NCBI GenBank assembly: GCA_038529265.1
Contig: JBCBDX010000006.1
Span: forward strand, 124,001 to 188,000
Source of the DNA: JBCBDX01 sp038529265
GTDB lineage: Bacteria > Pseudomonadota > Alphaproteobacteria > Rhizobiales > Rhizobiaceae
DNA length: 64,000 bases
Direction of reading: 5' to 3'
Shown here: positions 5,944-15,229 of the stretch, one piece after another
Numbering within the stretch: position 1 is the stretch's first letter
Layout: the number at the start of each line of letters is the position of its first letter
Made by a program: the position numbers and the translations under genes
Notes under the pieces: model-generated
Seen by the model: only the letters and a program-made list of their open reading frames with translations
The model's database searches: none
What the model was told of the DNA's origin: nothing

Positions 5944-6486
5944 ATGGCTATTGATTACAACATGTATGCAGGCGCGTTCCTGTCAACGGTCTTCGTAGTA
6001 ATGAGTGCCGGTATTGTCGGCGACACCATCTTCCACAATGAAACACCGAATCAGGAAGGTTTCGCCATCATTGTTGAAGAGACTGACACAGGCACCGCGC
6101 CTGAAGTTGAAGCGGAAGTGCTGGCTGCCATTACGCCTTTGCTTGCAAGTGCTGACGCCTCAGCCGGTGAAAGCGTATTTCGCCAGTGCTCGTCATGTCA
6201 CAATGTAGCCGATGGAGCAGGCAACAAAGCTGGACCTAATCTCTGGGGCATTATTGGCCGTCAGCCGGGCGTTTATCCAGACTTCCGTTATTCATCTGCC
6301 ATGGTTACTTATGGAGAGGCCAATGCGCAGTGGGACTTTGAGGCTATGAACCGCTTCTTGGTGCGCCCGAAGGACTATATTGAGGGTACTTCAATGGGTT
6401 ATCGCGGACTGAGAGATGAGGAAGATCGCGCTAATCTCATCAGCTACTTAAATGCGCAGTCGGGTGCGCCGTTGCCGCTTGAGTAA
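5944..6486 (+). CDS. cycM: Membrane-anchored cytochrome c, CycM/c552 type
   Basis: 180 residues from ATG 5944. A single N-terminal membrane anchor (about residues 8-30, uncleaved) is followed by a Glu-rich linker and a class I cytochrome c domain with one heme site, CSSCH (82-86), and Met151 as probable sixth ligand (EGTSMGY). CycM-type proteins carry electrons from the bc1 complex to cytochrome c oxidase at the periplasmic face of the inner membrane. Its position beside kdsB-pheA is familiar from Hyphomicrobiales. The open frame extends upstream to 5653, but that part is the antisense of kdsB. A rho-independent terminator follows. Confidence 0.92.
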   Translation: MAIDYNMYAGAFLSTVFVVMSAGIVGDTIFHNETPNQEGFAIIVEETDTGTAPEVEAEVLAAITPLLASADASAGESVFRQCSSCHNVADGAGNKAGPNLWGIIGRQPGVYPDFRYSSAMVTYGEANAQWDFEAMNRFLVRPKDYIEGTSMGYRGLRDEEDRANLISYLNAQSGAPLPLE

Positions 6487-6514
6487 CATGTGCCTCGCTG
6501 AAATGTGACGAATT

Positions 6515-6540
6515 GGCCTGCCAAAGAGCGGGCCTTTTTC
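6515..6540 (+). terminator. Intrinsic terminator after cycM
   Basis: GGCCTGC-CAAAGA-GCGGGCC forms a 7-bp stem with one G-T wobble, followed by TTTTT, 28 bases after the cycM stop codon. Confidence 0.8.
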
Positions 6541-6607
6541 ATTTCAGGGCTTTGAATCGTCGAATTTGCACCTAGTCTCTTAAGAACAAGATTTGCAGGA
6601 GGCATTA

Positions 6608-8455
6608 ATGCGTTCGATTTCCGTCGGCTTTGGCATTCTGGCACTAACAGCCATGGCAGCAAGTCATTCAGCAATCGCCCAAACTGAAGGCGACTGGATA
6701 ACAACGAATTCATTGATCACACAAAGCAAATACCAGGATGGCTGGACGCACTATGAACATGCCAATCCCGATGCGCCAAAAGGCGGCTCGCTGAACCTGG
6801 CCGTCCAAGGCACCTTCGACAGTTTTAATCCTTACATCGTTCGCGGTACGGCAGCTGCTGGTTTTGCCCGGTTTGGTGGTGGCTTGATCTATGAAACCTT
6901 GATGGATCAATCCATCGATGAACCGTCGGCAAGCCATCCGCATTTGGCTGCAGCGTTCCGGTATCCTGACGACTATTCCTCAGCCACATACCGATTGGAT
7001 CCCGATGCTCGTTGGCATGATGGTGTGCCGGTCACGCCAGAAGATGTGGTTTGGACCTTTGAGCAACTCAAAGAGATCAGCCAGATTTACCGCGCTTACT
7101 ATGCAAATGTTGTTTCGGCTGAAGCGCTCAATGAAACCGATATTCTTTTTAAATTTGACCAAACAGGTAACCGCGAACTGCCAAAAATTCTTGGTGATAT
7201 GCCCGTCTTCCCAAAGCATTGGTGGACAGGAAAAGACGCGGACGGACAGCCTCGTGACATAACAGAACCGACGCTTGAGCCACCGCTTGGGTCAGGGCCG
7301 TATCGTGTGAAGTCCTTTGATTCCGGCAAAGAAATCACGTGGGAGCGTGTGGAAGATTGGTGGGCGGCCGATTTGCCGATCAATAAGGGTCGCTACAATT
7401 TCGATGAGATTGCCTATACCTATTTTCTTGATGCCACGCCGATTTGGGAAGCCTTCAAGAAAGGCGGCATTCAGGACTTCAGAACAGAAACCCGCTCGGC
7501 GCGGTGGGCCAACGAATATAATTTCCCGACATTCGAAGAGGGTTTGGTGACGCGCCGTTCCTTCCCAACTGTACGGCCGCAACCCATGCAGGGTTTTGCA
7601 ATGAACCAGCGGCGTGACAAGTTCAAAGATCGGCGCGTGCGCCAAGCACTCTTGCATCTTTTCGATTTTGAGAGCGTCAACAGGCTCCAGCTATCCAGCC
7701 TACGCACACGCACCACCAGCTATTTTGAGGGCGGCGAATTGGCCTCCAGCGGGCTTCCTGAAGGGCGTGAGCTTGAGATTTTGGATGAATATCGTGACGT
7801 TCTGCCCGAAGAAGTTTTCACCACACCTTATGAAAACCCGGTCAATGGCGAACGCGCCAACCGGCGTTCCAACCAGCGCATTGCCGCCAATCTCATGCGC
7901 GAAGCCGGCTGGCAGCCCCAAGATGGAAAATGGGTCAATGATGCAGGCGAGCCTTTCACAATCGAGTTCCTCGGCGGTTCCCAGACCGCACAAATCATTT
8001 CCGGTCAGTTTGTTGAAGATTTGCGAACCTTCGGCATCGATGCATCATTGCGCATCGTCGATTCCAGCCAGTACATCGCAAGGCTTGAGCAGTTTGACTT
8101 TGATATGACAACCACCGTGCTTGCGCAATCATTGTCACCTGGCAATGAGCAGCGCGATTTCTGGTCAACGGGTTCAGCCTCCGCACCGGATTCGCGCAAT
8201 TTGTCGGGCATTGAAAACCCGGTCATTGACGGTCTGATTGAAACCATCATCTTTGCAGAAGATCGCGATGAACTGATTGCGGCGAGCCGCGCTTTGGATC
8301 GCGTTTTGCTGTGGAACTACTACTACATTCCGCAATGGCATTCGCCCGAAGAATGGGTGGCTTGGTGGGACAAGTTTGAGTTTGTTGACAATCAGCCACT
8401 CTATACCGGTGTCGATATTCAATCATGGTGGGCCAAGCCTGGGGCGGCGCAATGA
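6608..8455 (+). CDS. yejA: Substrate-binding protein of a Yej-type peptide ABC transporter (first copy)
   Basis: 615 residues from ATG 6608, chosen because AGGAGG lies five bases before it. A Sec signal peptide ends at about SAIAQ (residues 20-25). It is an SBP_bac_5 family periplasmic protein with the family's opening HYEHANPDAPKGGSLN, DARWHDGVPVTPEDV and LEPPLGSGPYRV motifs. YejA proteins feed peptides, and in enterobacteria microcin C, to YejBEF. It starts a five-gene operon and overlaps the next gene by four bases (ATGA). Two binding proteins with about one third identity by eye are encoded in tandem here. Confidence 0.93.
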   Translation: MRSISVGFGILALTAMAASHSAIAQTEGDWITTNSLITQSKYQDGWTHYEHANPDAPKGGSLNLAVQGTFDSFNPYIVRGTAAAGFARFGGGLIYETLMDQSIDEPSASHPHLAAAFRYPDDYSSATYRLDPDARWHDGVPVTPEDVVWTFEQLKEISQIYRAYYANVVSAEALNETDILFKFDQTGNRELPKILGDMPVFPKHWWTGKDADGQPRDITEPTLEPPLGSGPYRVKSFDSGKEITWERVEDWWAADLPINKGRYNFDEIAYTYFLDATPIWEAFKKGGIQDFRTETRSARWANEYNFPTFEEGLVTRRSFPTVRPQPMQGFAMNQRRDKFKDRRVRQALLHLFDFESVNRLQLSSLRTRTTSYFEGGELASSGLPEGRELEILDEYRDVLPEEVFTTPYENPVNGERANRRSNQRIAANLMREAGWQPQDGKWVNDAGEPFTIEFLGGSQTAQIISGQFVEDLRTFGIDASLRIVDSSQYIARLEQFDFDMTTTVLAQSLSPGNEQRDFWSTGSASAPDSRNLSGIENPVIDGLIETIIFAEDRDELIAASRALDRVLLWNYYYIPQWHSPEEWVAWWDKFEFVDNQPLYTGVDIQSWWAKPGAAQ

Positions 8456-10329
8456 CAATGGACCGTCGCCAATTCATGTTTGTCACGGCGGGTGCATTTA
8501 CAGCATCTGCTATGTTTCCCAAACTCTCCATCGCCGCCAATCCGAGCGGCATCTCGCTTCACGGCTTGTCTGCATTTGGGGATCTGAAATACGCAGATGG
8601 GTTCTCACACTTTGAGTATAATTCACCGGACGCGCCTGTAGGCGGCACGTTCAATTTCCAGCCCAGCTACTGGTATTTCAACCAGAACGTCCAGACTTTC
8701 AACACGCTCAATTCCTTTGTCCGGCGGGGCGATGCGCCGCCTCGTATCGAGATTTGTTATGACACGCTTATGGCGCGCGCTTTCGACGAGCCGGACGCCA
8801 CCTACTGCCATGTCGCAGAAAGTGTTACGATCTCCGAAGATCGCAATCGCTTTACCTTTAAGCTTCGCGATATCGCGCGTTTCCACGATGGTTCACCAAT
8901 AACCGCTGCCGACATCAAGTTTACCTATGATACCATCAAAGCGGTCGGCCATCCGGATTTGAGCCTTCCGCTTCAAAAGCTTACAGAAGTCATCGCCGAA
9001 GATGAGGGCACAGTAACGCTCGTGTTTGACGGCACCCAATCCGCGCGTGCAATCCTCACAATTGTCGACATGCCCATCCAATCGGCGGCCTACTATTCAA
9101 CCCGCGAATTTGATGATTCCACACTTGAACCTCCCTTGGGTTCAGGGGCTTACAAGATCGGTCGTTTTCGCCAGGGTACATTCATCGAGTATGAGCGCGT
9201 TGACGATTATTGGGGGCGCCAGATCGGCACGCGGCGTGGCGCGAACCATTTCCAGACAATACGTGTAGAGTTCTACACCGAGCGCACGACTGGCTTTGAG
9301 GCCTTCAAGAAAGGTGAGGTCCTGTGGCGTGAAGAATTCACATCCAAGACTTGGGCCACGGAATATGCGTTTCCTGCCGTGGAAGAAGGGCGGGTGAAAC
9401 TGGCGCTTTTCGATCAGGAGAAGCGTCCGACCATGCAGGCATGGGCAGTGAATCAAAGACGCGAACGGTTCAAGGATCGCCGCGTGCGCGACGCGATTGC
9501 TTTGTGCTTCGATTTTGAGTGGACCAATGAAAACCTCTTCTTTGGAATTTATAACCGACGTCATGGCCTCTTCGGCGGCTCGGACTATGAAGCGGTGGAC
9601 ATGCCGACTGAAGGCGAGCTCGCGCTGATCGAGCGGCTGGAAGCGAACTTCGAGTTTCCCAATGGGATACGCGAGGCTGCATATCTTTATGAGCCATCTG
9701 ATGGTTCGGGCCGTGATCGCGCGCGCCTTCGCGAAGCCACACGTCTGCTGACTGAGGCAGGATGGGAAGTTGGTGATGGCGGTATTCGGCGCAACGATGC
9801 GGGTGAACCGCTTGATTTGGAAATCTTGATCCGTTCCAGCGTATTCGAGCGTATCCTGGGTCCATTTGTGGAAACCATGCGCGCGGTCGGCATCAACGCC
9901 AGCATGCGCTTGGTCGATCCCGCGCAGTTTCAGGAACGCACATCGACTTTTGACTTTGACATGGTTGGCACGGCGGCCTCTTGGGGTGCAACGCCGACGG
10001 CCAATACGCTCGAAACAGGCATCTCATCGGCGGCAGCAGATCTTGAAGGCTCGCGCAACTGGTCAGGAACAGCTGATCCCCTCGTCGACGCACTTATTGA
10101 GGAAGTTGGCAGAGCTGATACGCGCGAGGATCATAACACCGCCATGCGTGTCTTGGACCGGGTCTTGCGTTTGCGCCGCGACTGGATTCCAAATTGGGGC
10201 TCTGCGAATCACCGCGTAGCCTACTGGGATGTGTTCGGTTTCAAGGAAGAAAAACCGGACTATTTCTGGCCCGTTGAAGCGTTGTGGTGGTATGACGAAG
10301 AAAAGGCAAAAGCGATTGGCAAAGCCTAA
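8452..10329 (+). CDS. Substrate-binding protein of a Yej-type peptide ABC transporter (second copy, Tat signal)
   Basis: 625 residues from ATG 8452, overlapping the previous stop; ATG 8458 is an alternative. The N-terminus has a twin-arginine motif (MDRRQFMF) followed by a hydrophobic stretch and a cleavage region near LSIAAN, so export as a folded protein is likely. The rest is an SBP_bac_5 domain parallel to the first copy (HFEYNSPDAPVGG, FHDGSPITAADI, LEPPLGSGAYKI, NQRRERFKDRRVR). Having two binding proteins for one membrane complex suggests two ligand ranges; which peptides or other solutes is not visible. Confidence 0.93.
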   Translation: MTMDRRQFMFVTAGAFTASAMFPKLSIAANPSGISLHGLSAFGDLKYADGFSHFEYNSPDAPVGGTFNFQPSYWYFNQNVQTFNTLNSFVRRGDAPPRIEICYDTLMARAFDEPDATYCHVAESVTISEDRNRFTFKLRDIARFHDGSPITAADIKFTYDTIKAVGHPDLSLPLQKLTEVIAEDEGTVTLVFDGTQSARAILTIVDMPIQSAAYYSTREFDDSTLEPPLGSGAYKIGRFRQGTFIEYERVDDYWGRQIGTRRGANHFQTIRVEFYTERTTGFEAFKKGEVLWREEFTSKTWATEYAFPAVEEGRVKLALFDQEKRPTMQAWAVNQRRERFKDRRVRDAIALCFDFEWTNENLFFGIYNRRHGLFGGSDYEAVDMPTEGELALIERLEANFEFPNGIREAAYLYEPSDGSGRDRARLREATRLLTEAGWEVGDGGIRRNDAGEPLDLEILIRSSVFERILGPFVETMRAVGINASMRLVDPAQFQERTSTFDFDMVGTAASWGATPTANTLETGISSAAADLEGSRNWSGTADPLVDALIEEVGRADTREDHNTAMRVLDRVLRLRRDWIPNWGSANHRVAYWDVFGFKEEKPDYFWPVEALWWYDEEKAKAIGKA

Positions 10330-10362
10330 AACCAAACCCACAATGCAAGGCCTTTAAAGACG

Positions 10363-11475
10363 ATGGGCGCCTATATCGCACGTCGTCTCTTGTTGATGAT
10401 CCCGACCATTTTCGGGATTATGGCTATTTCGTTCATCATCATCCAGTTTGCACCAGGTGGGCCGGTTGAACAGGTAATCGCCCAGCTAACCGGTCAGGGC
10501 GGTGACGCAACTGAGCGCTTTACCGGCGGCGGTGGTGATGTAGATTTTGGTGCAGAGCCCGGCGACTCATTTGAAGGCGGGGTGACGTCCTCGCAATACC
10601 GCGGGGCGCAGGGCCTCGACCCAGAATTCATCGCTGATCTGGAGCGACAATTCGGCTTCGACAAACCGCCTTTGGAGCGGTTTGGCAGCATGCTCTGGGA
10701 TTATCTGCGATTTGATTTCGGTGAAAGCTATTTTCGCGACATCACGGTCATCGACCTGATTATCGAGAAGCTGCCCGTTTCGGTGTCGCTGGGCTTGTGG
10801 ATCACGTTCATTTCCTACGCCATCTCCATTCCGCTTGGCATTTCCAAAGCGGTAAAGGATGGCACACGCTTTGATGTGTGGACATCTGGCGTTGTTATCG
10901 TTGCCTACGCGATCCCGGGCTTTCTGTTCGCGATTCTGTTGGTGATCCTGTTTGCGGGTGGTTCGTTTTATGATTGGTTCCCTTTACGCGGTTTGACGTC
11001 TGACAATTGGGAAGATTTGTCGTGGCCAGCCCGTATCTTGGACTATTTCTGGCATTTGGCTTTGCCGCTGACGGCGATGATCATGTCCGCTTTTGCGACA
11101 ACGACGCTTCTGACCAAGAACTCGTTCCTCGATGAAATCCGCAAGCAATATGTCACAACGGCAAGAGCCAAGGGGCTGACTGAAAATCAGGTTCTTTATG
11201 GGCATGTATTTCGCAACGCGATGCTGATCATCATCGCCGGATTTCCAGGCGCGTTCATCTCGGCCTTCTTCACCGGCTCGCTTCTGATCGAGACTATTTT
11301 CACGCTAGATGGCTTGGGGCTCTTGGGCTTTGAGAGCATCGTCAATCGCGACTATCCGGTCGTGTTTGCAACGCTCTATATCTTTTCGCTGATGGGCCTT
11401 TTGGTCAGTCTCTTGTCAGACCTGATGTACACATGGGTTGATCCGCGCATCGACTTTGAAAGCCGGGAGGTGTGA
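10363..11475 (+). CDS. yejB: ABC transporter permease YejB
   Basis: 370 residues with about six membrane segments. The first (residues 6-26) is followed by a periplasmic loop richer in Gly/Asp than usual (about 40-85), typical for YejB, and the binding-protein-dependent transport domain follows. The EAA-like cytoplasmic loop ARAKGLTENQVLYGHVFRNA (about residues 268-287) contacts the ATPase. It lies 33 bases after the second binding protein and overlaps yejE, consistent with one inner-membrane importer assembled from a single transcript. Confidence 0.93.
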   Translation: MGAYIARRLLLMIPTIFGIMAISFIIIQFAPGGPVEQVIAQLTGQGGDATERFTGGGGDVDFGAEPGDSFEGGVTSSQYRGAQGLDPEFIADLERQFGFDKPPLERFGSMLWDYLRFDFGESYFRDITVIDLIIEKLPVSVSLGLWITFISYAISIPLGISKAVKDGTRFDVWTSGVVIVAYAIPGFLFAILLVILFAGGSFYDWFPLRGLTSDNWEDLSWPARILDYFWHLALPLTAMIMSAFATTTLLTKNSFLDEIRKQYVTTARAKGLTENQVLYGHVFRNAMLIIIAGFPGAFISAFFTGSLLIETIFTLDGLGLLGFESIVNRDYPVVFATLYIFSLMGLLVSLLSDLMYTWVDPRIDFESREV

Positions 11476-12638
11476 TGATGAACAAACACACCACCCCCGA
11501 TATTGTTGAGAACATCGCGCATGCAGGGCCCGTGAAGCGTCCGTTCCTGTCTCCGCTCAATCAACGCCGTTGGCAGAACTTCAAAGCCAACCGGCGCGGT
11601 TACTGGTCGCTCTGGATTTTTCTTTTTCTCTTCGTCTTTTCCCTCTTTGCCGAGTTCATCGCGAACGACAAACCGATACTGGTTTCATACAAGGGTGAAT
11701 TGCTGACGCCGGTCTTCGTCAACTACCCGGAAGAAAAGTTCGGCGGGTTTCTGGCGCGCACAGATTACACCGACCCCTTTATTCAGGAAGAGATTGAAGC
11801 CAATGGCTGGATGATCTGGCCACCGATCCGTTATTCGTTCCGTTCAGTGAACAAGGAAGTGCCGACGACAGCACCTTCCAAACCCGCCTTTATGTTTGAA
11901 AGCCGAGAAGCGCTTTGTGCCGGCTATCCCGATGGCGTGGAGGATCGAAATTGCGTTGCCGGCAACTTTAACTGGCTGGGTACAGACGATCAGGCGCGCG
12001 ATGTACTCGCTCGCATGATCTACGGCTTCCGTATCTCGGTGTTGTTCGGTCTAATCCTTACCGCTGCTTCTGCCGTTATCGGCGTCACGGTGGGTGCGGT
12101 TCAAGGTTATTTCGGCGGCTGGACTGATTTGATCGGTCAGCGCGTTATCGAAATCTGGTCGGCTATTCCGGTTCTTTACATTCTGCTCATCATGGCAGCG
12201 GTGTTGCCGCCCGGCTTTTGGGTTCTGCTCGGCATTATGCTGCTGTTTTCATGGGTCGGGTTTGTGGGTGTTGTCCGTGCCGAGTTCTTGCGCGCGCGCA
12301 ACTTCGAGTATGTGAACGCGGCGCGGGCTCTCGGCGTTTCCAACGGCACCATAATGTTTCGCCATTTGTTGCCCAATGCGATGGTCGCGACCTTGACGTT
12401 CCTGCCTTTCATTTTGAATGGCTCGATTACGACGCTGACGTCGCTTGACTTCCTTGGCTTTGGCTTGCCACCTGGATCGCCATCGCTCGGTGAACTCATT
12501 TTGCAAGGCAAGAACAATCTGCAATCGCCGTGGCTTGGCTTCACCGCGTTTTTCTCCGTGGCGATCATGCTTTCGCTTTTGATCTTTGTCGGTGAAGCGA
12601 CGCGCGATGCGTTCGATCCCCGAAAGACATTCTCATGA
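11475..12638 (+). CDS. yejE: ABC transporter permease YejE
   Basis: About 387 residues. Two ATGs stand in a row (11475, 11478) behind GGGAGG (11465-11470); the first overlaps the yejB stop. A cytoplasmic N-terminus of about 45 residues precedes the first membrane helix; then comes a long periplasmic segment (about 70-160), and five further helices containing the EAA loop AARALGVSNGTIMFRHLLPNA. It forms the membrane channel with YejB. The stop overlaps the start of the ATPase gene by four bases, so expression of the complex is translationally coupled. Confidence 0.93.
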   Translation: MMNKHTTPDIVENIAHAGPVKRPFLSPLNQRRWQNFKANRRGYWSLWIFLFLFVFSLFAEFIANDKPILVSYKGELLTPVFVNYPEEKFGGFLARTDYTDPFIQEEIEANGWMIWPPIRYSFRSVNKEVPTTAPSKPAFMFESREALCAGYPDGVEDRNCVAGNFNWLGTDDQARDVLARMIYGFRISVLFGLILTAASAVIGVTVGAVQGYFGGWTDLIGQRVIEIWSAIPVLYILLIMAAVLPPGFWVLLGIMLLFSWVGFVGVVRAEFLRARNFEYVNAARALGVSNGTIMFRHLLPNAMVATLTFLPFILNGSITTLTSLDFLGFGLPPGSPSLGELILQGKNNLQSPWLGFTAFFSVAIMLSLLIFVGEATRDAFDPRKTFS

Positions 12639-14266
12639 CGGGTGCCCCATTGCTTTCCGTTCGTGACCTTTCTGTTGCATTCCATCAGGGCGGCAGCACC
12701 AATTTGGCTGTTGACCGAATTTCATTTGAAATCGCACAGGGTGAAACACTGGCTTTGGTTGGCGAGAGCGGATCGGGAAAGTCCGTCTCTGCCAACTCCG
12801 TTTTGAAGCTGCTGCCCTATCCATCAGCATCACATCCATCTGGCGAAATCGAATTCGACGGCAAAGAGCTCATGAACGCTCCGGAACATCAGCTACGACA
12901 AGTGCGTGGCAATGATATTTCGATGATTTTTCAGGAGCCGATGACGTCGCTGAACCCGCTGCAGACCATCGAGCGCCAGATCGGTGAAGTGATCGCTTTG
13001 CATCAAGAAGTGGAAGATAACGGCAAGCGCGCGCGGACATTGGAACTGCTCAATCAGGTCGGCATTCGCGATCCCGAAAAGCGGCTCCAATCCTATCCGC
13101 ATCAATTGTCTGGCGGGCAGCGCCAGCGCGTGATGATTGCCATGGCTTTGGCGAACACGCCCAAACTGTTGATCGCTGATGAACCGACAACGGCACTCGA
13201 TGTAACGGTGCAAGCACAGATCCTCGAACTGCTCGACCAGCTGAAGCGAGATCGCAACATGTCGATGCTGTTCATCACGCACGATCTCGGTATCGTTCGC
13301 AAGATTGCTGACCGCGTTTGTGTGATGACAAATGGTGCGATCGTCGAGCATGGGCCAACGCAAGCGATCTTTGATAATCCGCAACACGCCTACACCAAGC
13401 ACCTTCTGGCTGCCGAACCGAAAGGCAAACCTCCCTTGTTGGATAACACCGCGCCTACAGTGATGGCCGGCGACCAAGTGAAAGTCTGGTTTCCTATCAA
13501 ACGCGGCTTCATGCGTCGCACGGTTGATCACGTCAAAGCTGTAGATGGTATTGATGTGAATGTACGGCGCGGACAAACGCTTGGTATTGTGGGCGAGAGT
13601 GGATCAGGCAAAACGACCCTCGGGCTTGCACTGTCGCGATTGATTTCATCGGAAGGCAAAATCAGTTTCAACGATTTGGACTTGCAGGCGCTGTCCTTCA
13701 AGCAGATGCGTCCGATGCGCAAGGACCTCCAAATTGTATTCCAAGACCCTTACGGCTCGTTGTCGCCGCGCATGTCGGTCTCCGAGATCGTTGCCGAAGG
13801 CCTTCGCATCCATCAACCTGCGATGACACCAGAACAGCGGGACGCCGCTGTTGTTCAGGCCCTTGATGAGGTTGGCGTCGATCCGGCAACCCGCTTCCGC
13901 TATCCACATGAGTTCTCTGGCGGGCAGCGCCAGCGCATCGCTATCGCGCGCGCGATGGCGCTCAAACCGAAATTTGTGATGCTCGATGAACCCACGTCGG
14001 CACTCGACATGAGTGTGCAGGCGCAAGTCGTCGATCTGCTTCGCGACTTGCAGAAAAAGCATGATCTGGCTTTTTTGTTTATCAGTCACGATCTCAAAGT
14101 CGTGCGTGCCTTGGCCAACGAAGTAATCGTCATGCGGGCAGGAAAGGTTGTCGAGTTTGGGCCGGCGGAACAGATTTTTGATGCGCCGAAAACTGATTAC
14201 ACAAAAGCATTGATGGCAGCAGCCTTCGATATTGAAACGCGCCACAGCGCGGCGGTGATGGACTGA
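12635..14266 (+). CDS. yejF: ABC transporter ATPase YejF, two nucleotide-binding domains
   Basis: 543 residues with two fused ATPase halves. First half: Walker A GESGSGKS (43-50), signature LSGGQRQRV (about 157-165), Walker B LLIADEP. Second half: Walker A GESGSGKT (about 320-327), signature FSGGQRQRIA (about 427-436), Walker B FVMLDEP. Each half has the oligopeptide-transporter C-terminal extension. It powers the uptake of peptides captured by the two binding proteins. The gene is the last of the transport operon; ghrA-like coding sequence follows only three bases after it and may be co-transcribed. Confidence 0.95.
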   Translation: MTGAPLLSVRDLSVAFHQGGSTNLAVDRISFEIAQGETLALVGESGSGKSVSANSVLKLLPYPSASHPSGEIEFDGKELMNAPEHQLRQVRGNDISMIFQEPMTSLNPLQTIERQIGEVIALHQEVEDNGKRARTLELLNQVGIRDPEKRLQSYPHQLSGGQRQRVMIAMALANTPKLLIADEPTTALDVTVQAQILELLDQLKRDRNMSMLFITHDLGIVRKIADRVCVMTNGAIVEHGPTQAIFDNPQHAYTKHLLAAEPKGKPPLLDNTAPTVMAGDQVKVWFPIKRGFMRRTVDHVKAVDGIDVNVRRGQTLGIVGESGSGKTTLGLALSRLISSEGKISFNDLDLQALSFKQMRPMRKDLQIVFQDPYGSLSPRMSVSEIVAEGLRIHQPAMTPEQRDAAVVQALDEVGVDPATRFRYPHEFSGGQRQRIAIARAMALKPKFVMLDEPTSALDMSVQAQVVDLLRDLQKKHDLAFLFISHDLKVVRALANEVIVMRAGKVVEFGPAEQIFDAPKTDYTKALMAAAFDIETRHSAAVMD

Positions 14267-14269
14267 GTT

Positions 14270-15229
14270 ATGGACAATGCTGGCACTATATTTCTCGCCG
14301 TAACCGGCTTTGATCCGGCGGTCTGGAAAGATCACCTACAAAAGGCCGCACCGCACCGCAGGGTCATAACGGATATTGGTGAAGTCGATGACCCGAGCGT
14401 GATCGAGTATGCGGTGGTGTGGAAACAGCGTCCTGGCGTGTTGAACGCTTTGCGCAATCTCAAGGCCATTTTCTCCATCGGTGCAGGCGTCGATCATATT
14501 TTCAATGATCATGATTTGCCTGACGTACCCATTGTACGCGTCGTCGCTAGTGACCTTACTGACAGGATGAGCGAATATATCGTTTGGCAGGTGCTCGATC
14601 AGCATCGTCGAGGCCCTGCCTATCGCCAACAGCAAAAAGAGCGGGTTTGGCGTGAAGACCGCTTGCAGCCCGCAGCGTCGGAAATAACAGTCGGGATTCT
14701 GGGACTGGGCGTATTGGGCACAGATGCGGCCCGCAAGCTCAGCGTTCTGGGTTTCAAAGTGACGGGTTGGAGCCGAACTAAGAAAACAGTCTCTGGCGTT
14801 GAAACCTTTCACGGTGAAGAGGGCCTTGGCGCTTTCTTGCGCAGTGCGGACATTGTCGCTTGCCTTCTACCGCTAACACCGCAAACCCATGGCATTCTAT
14901 CAAAGCCACTTTTCATCAACATGAAACGTAACGGGCCGCTCGGTTCTACTATTTTGATCAATGCCGGGCGTGGTAAGCTTCAGAACGAAGCCGACATTCT
15001 GGCCGCCCTGGATAATGGTTGGCTTGGGGCTGCATGCTTGGATGTTTTTCAAGAAGAGCCGCTCGCACAGGACAGTGCACTATGGGACCACCCCAAAGTA
15101 ACGATCACGCCCCATGCTGCGGCGACATCTGATCCGGCAGCTCTGATACCACCCATGATCAGTCAAATGGATGCCCATGATGGTGGCGCGCCGCTTATAA
15201 ATCTGGTCGATCGCGAGGCTGGTTATTAG
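14270..15229 (+). CDS. ghrA: D-2-hydroxyacid dehydrogenase, glyoxylate/hydroxypyruvate reductase A type
   Basis: 319 residues. The NAD(P)-binding motif GLGVLG (about 144-149) is followed by WSRTKK, which suggests NADPH preference, then INAGRG, DVFQEEPL and the catalytic-histidine motif TPHAAA. The short N-terminal domain with SIGAGVDH is characteristic of the GhrA subgroup, which reduces glyoxylate and hydroxypyruvate. It begins three bases after yejF, so read-through from the transporter operon is probable, and it converges with the NlpC/P60 gene, overlapping by four bases. Substrate assignment is by family only. Confidence 0.85.
   Translation: MDNAGTIFLAVTGFDPAVWKDHLQKAAPHRRVITDIGEVDDPSVIEYAVVWKQRPGVLNALRNLKAIFSIGAGVDHIFNDHDLPDVPIVRVVASDLTDRMSEYIVWQVLDQHRRGPAYRQQQKERVWREDRLQPAASEITVGILGLGVLGTDAARKLSVLGFKVTGWSRTKKTVSGVETFHGEEGLGAFLRSADIVACLLPLTPQTHGILSKPLFINMKRNGPLGSTILINAGRGKLQNEADILAALDNGWLGAACLDVFQEEPLAQDSALWDHPKVTITPHAAATSDPAALIPPMISQMDAHDGGAPLINLVDREAGY

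Noticed and set aside
9470..9865. 131-codon minus-strand frame inside the second binding-protein gene
   Set aside because: It is a shadow of a well-supported coding sequence on the other strand.
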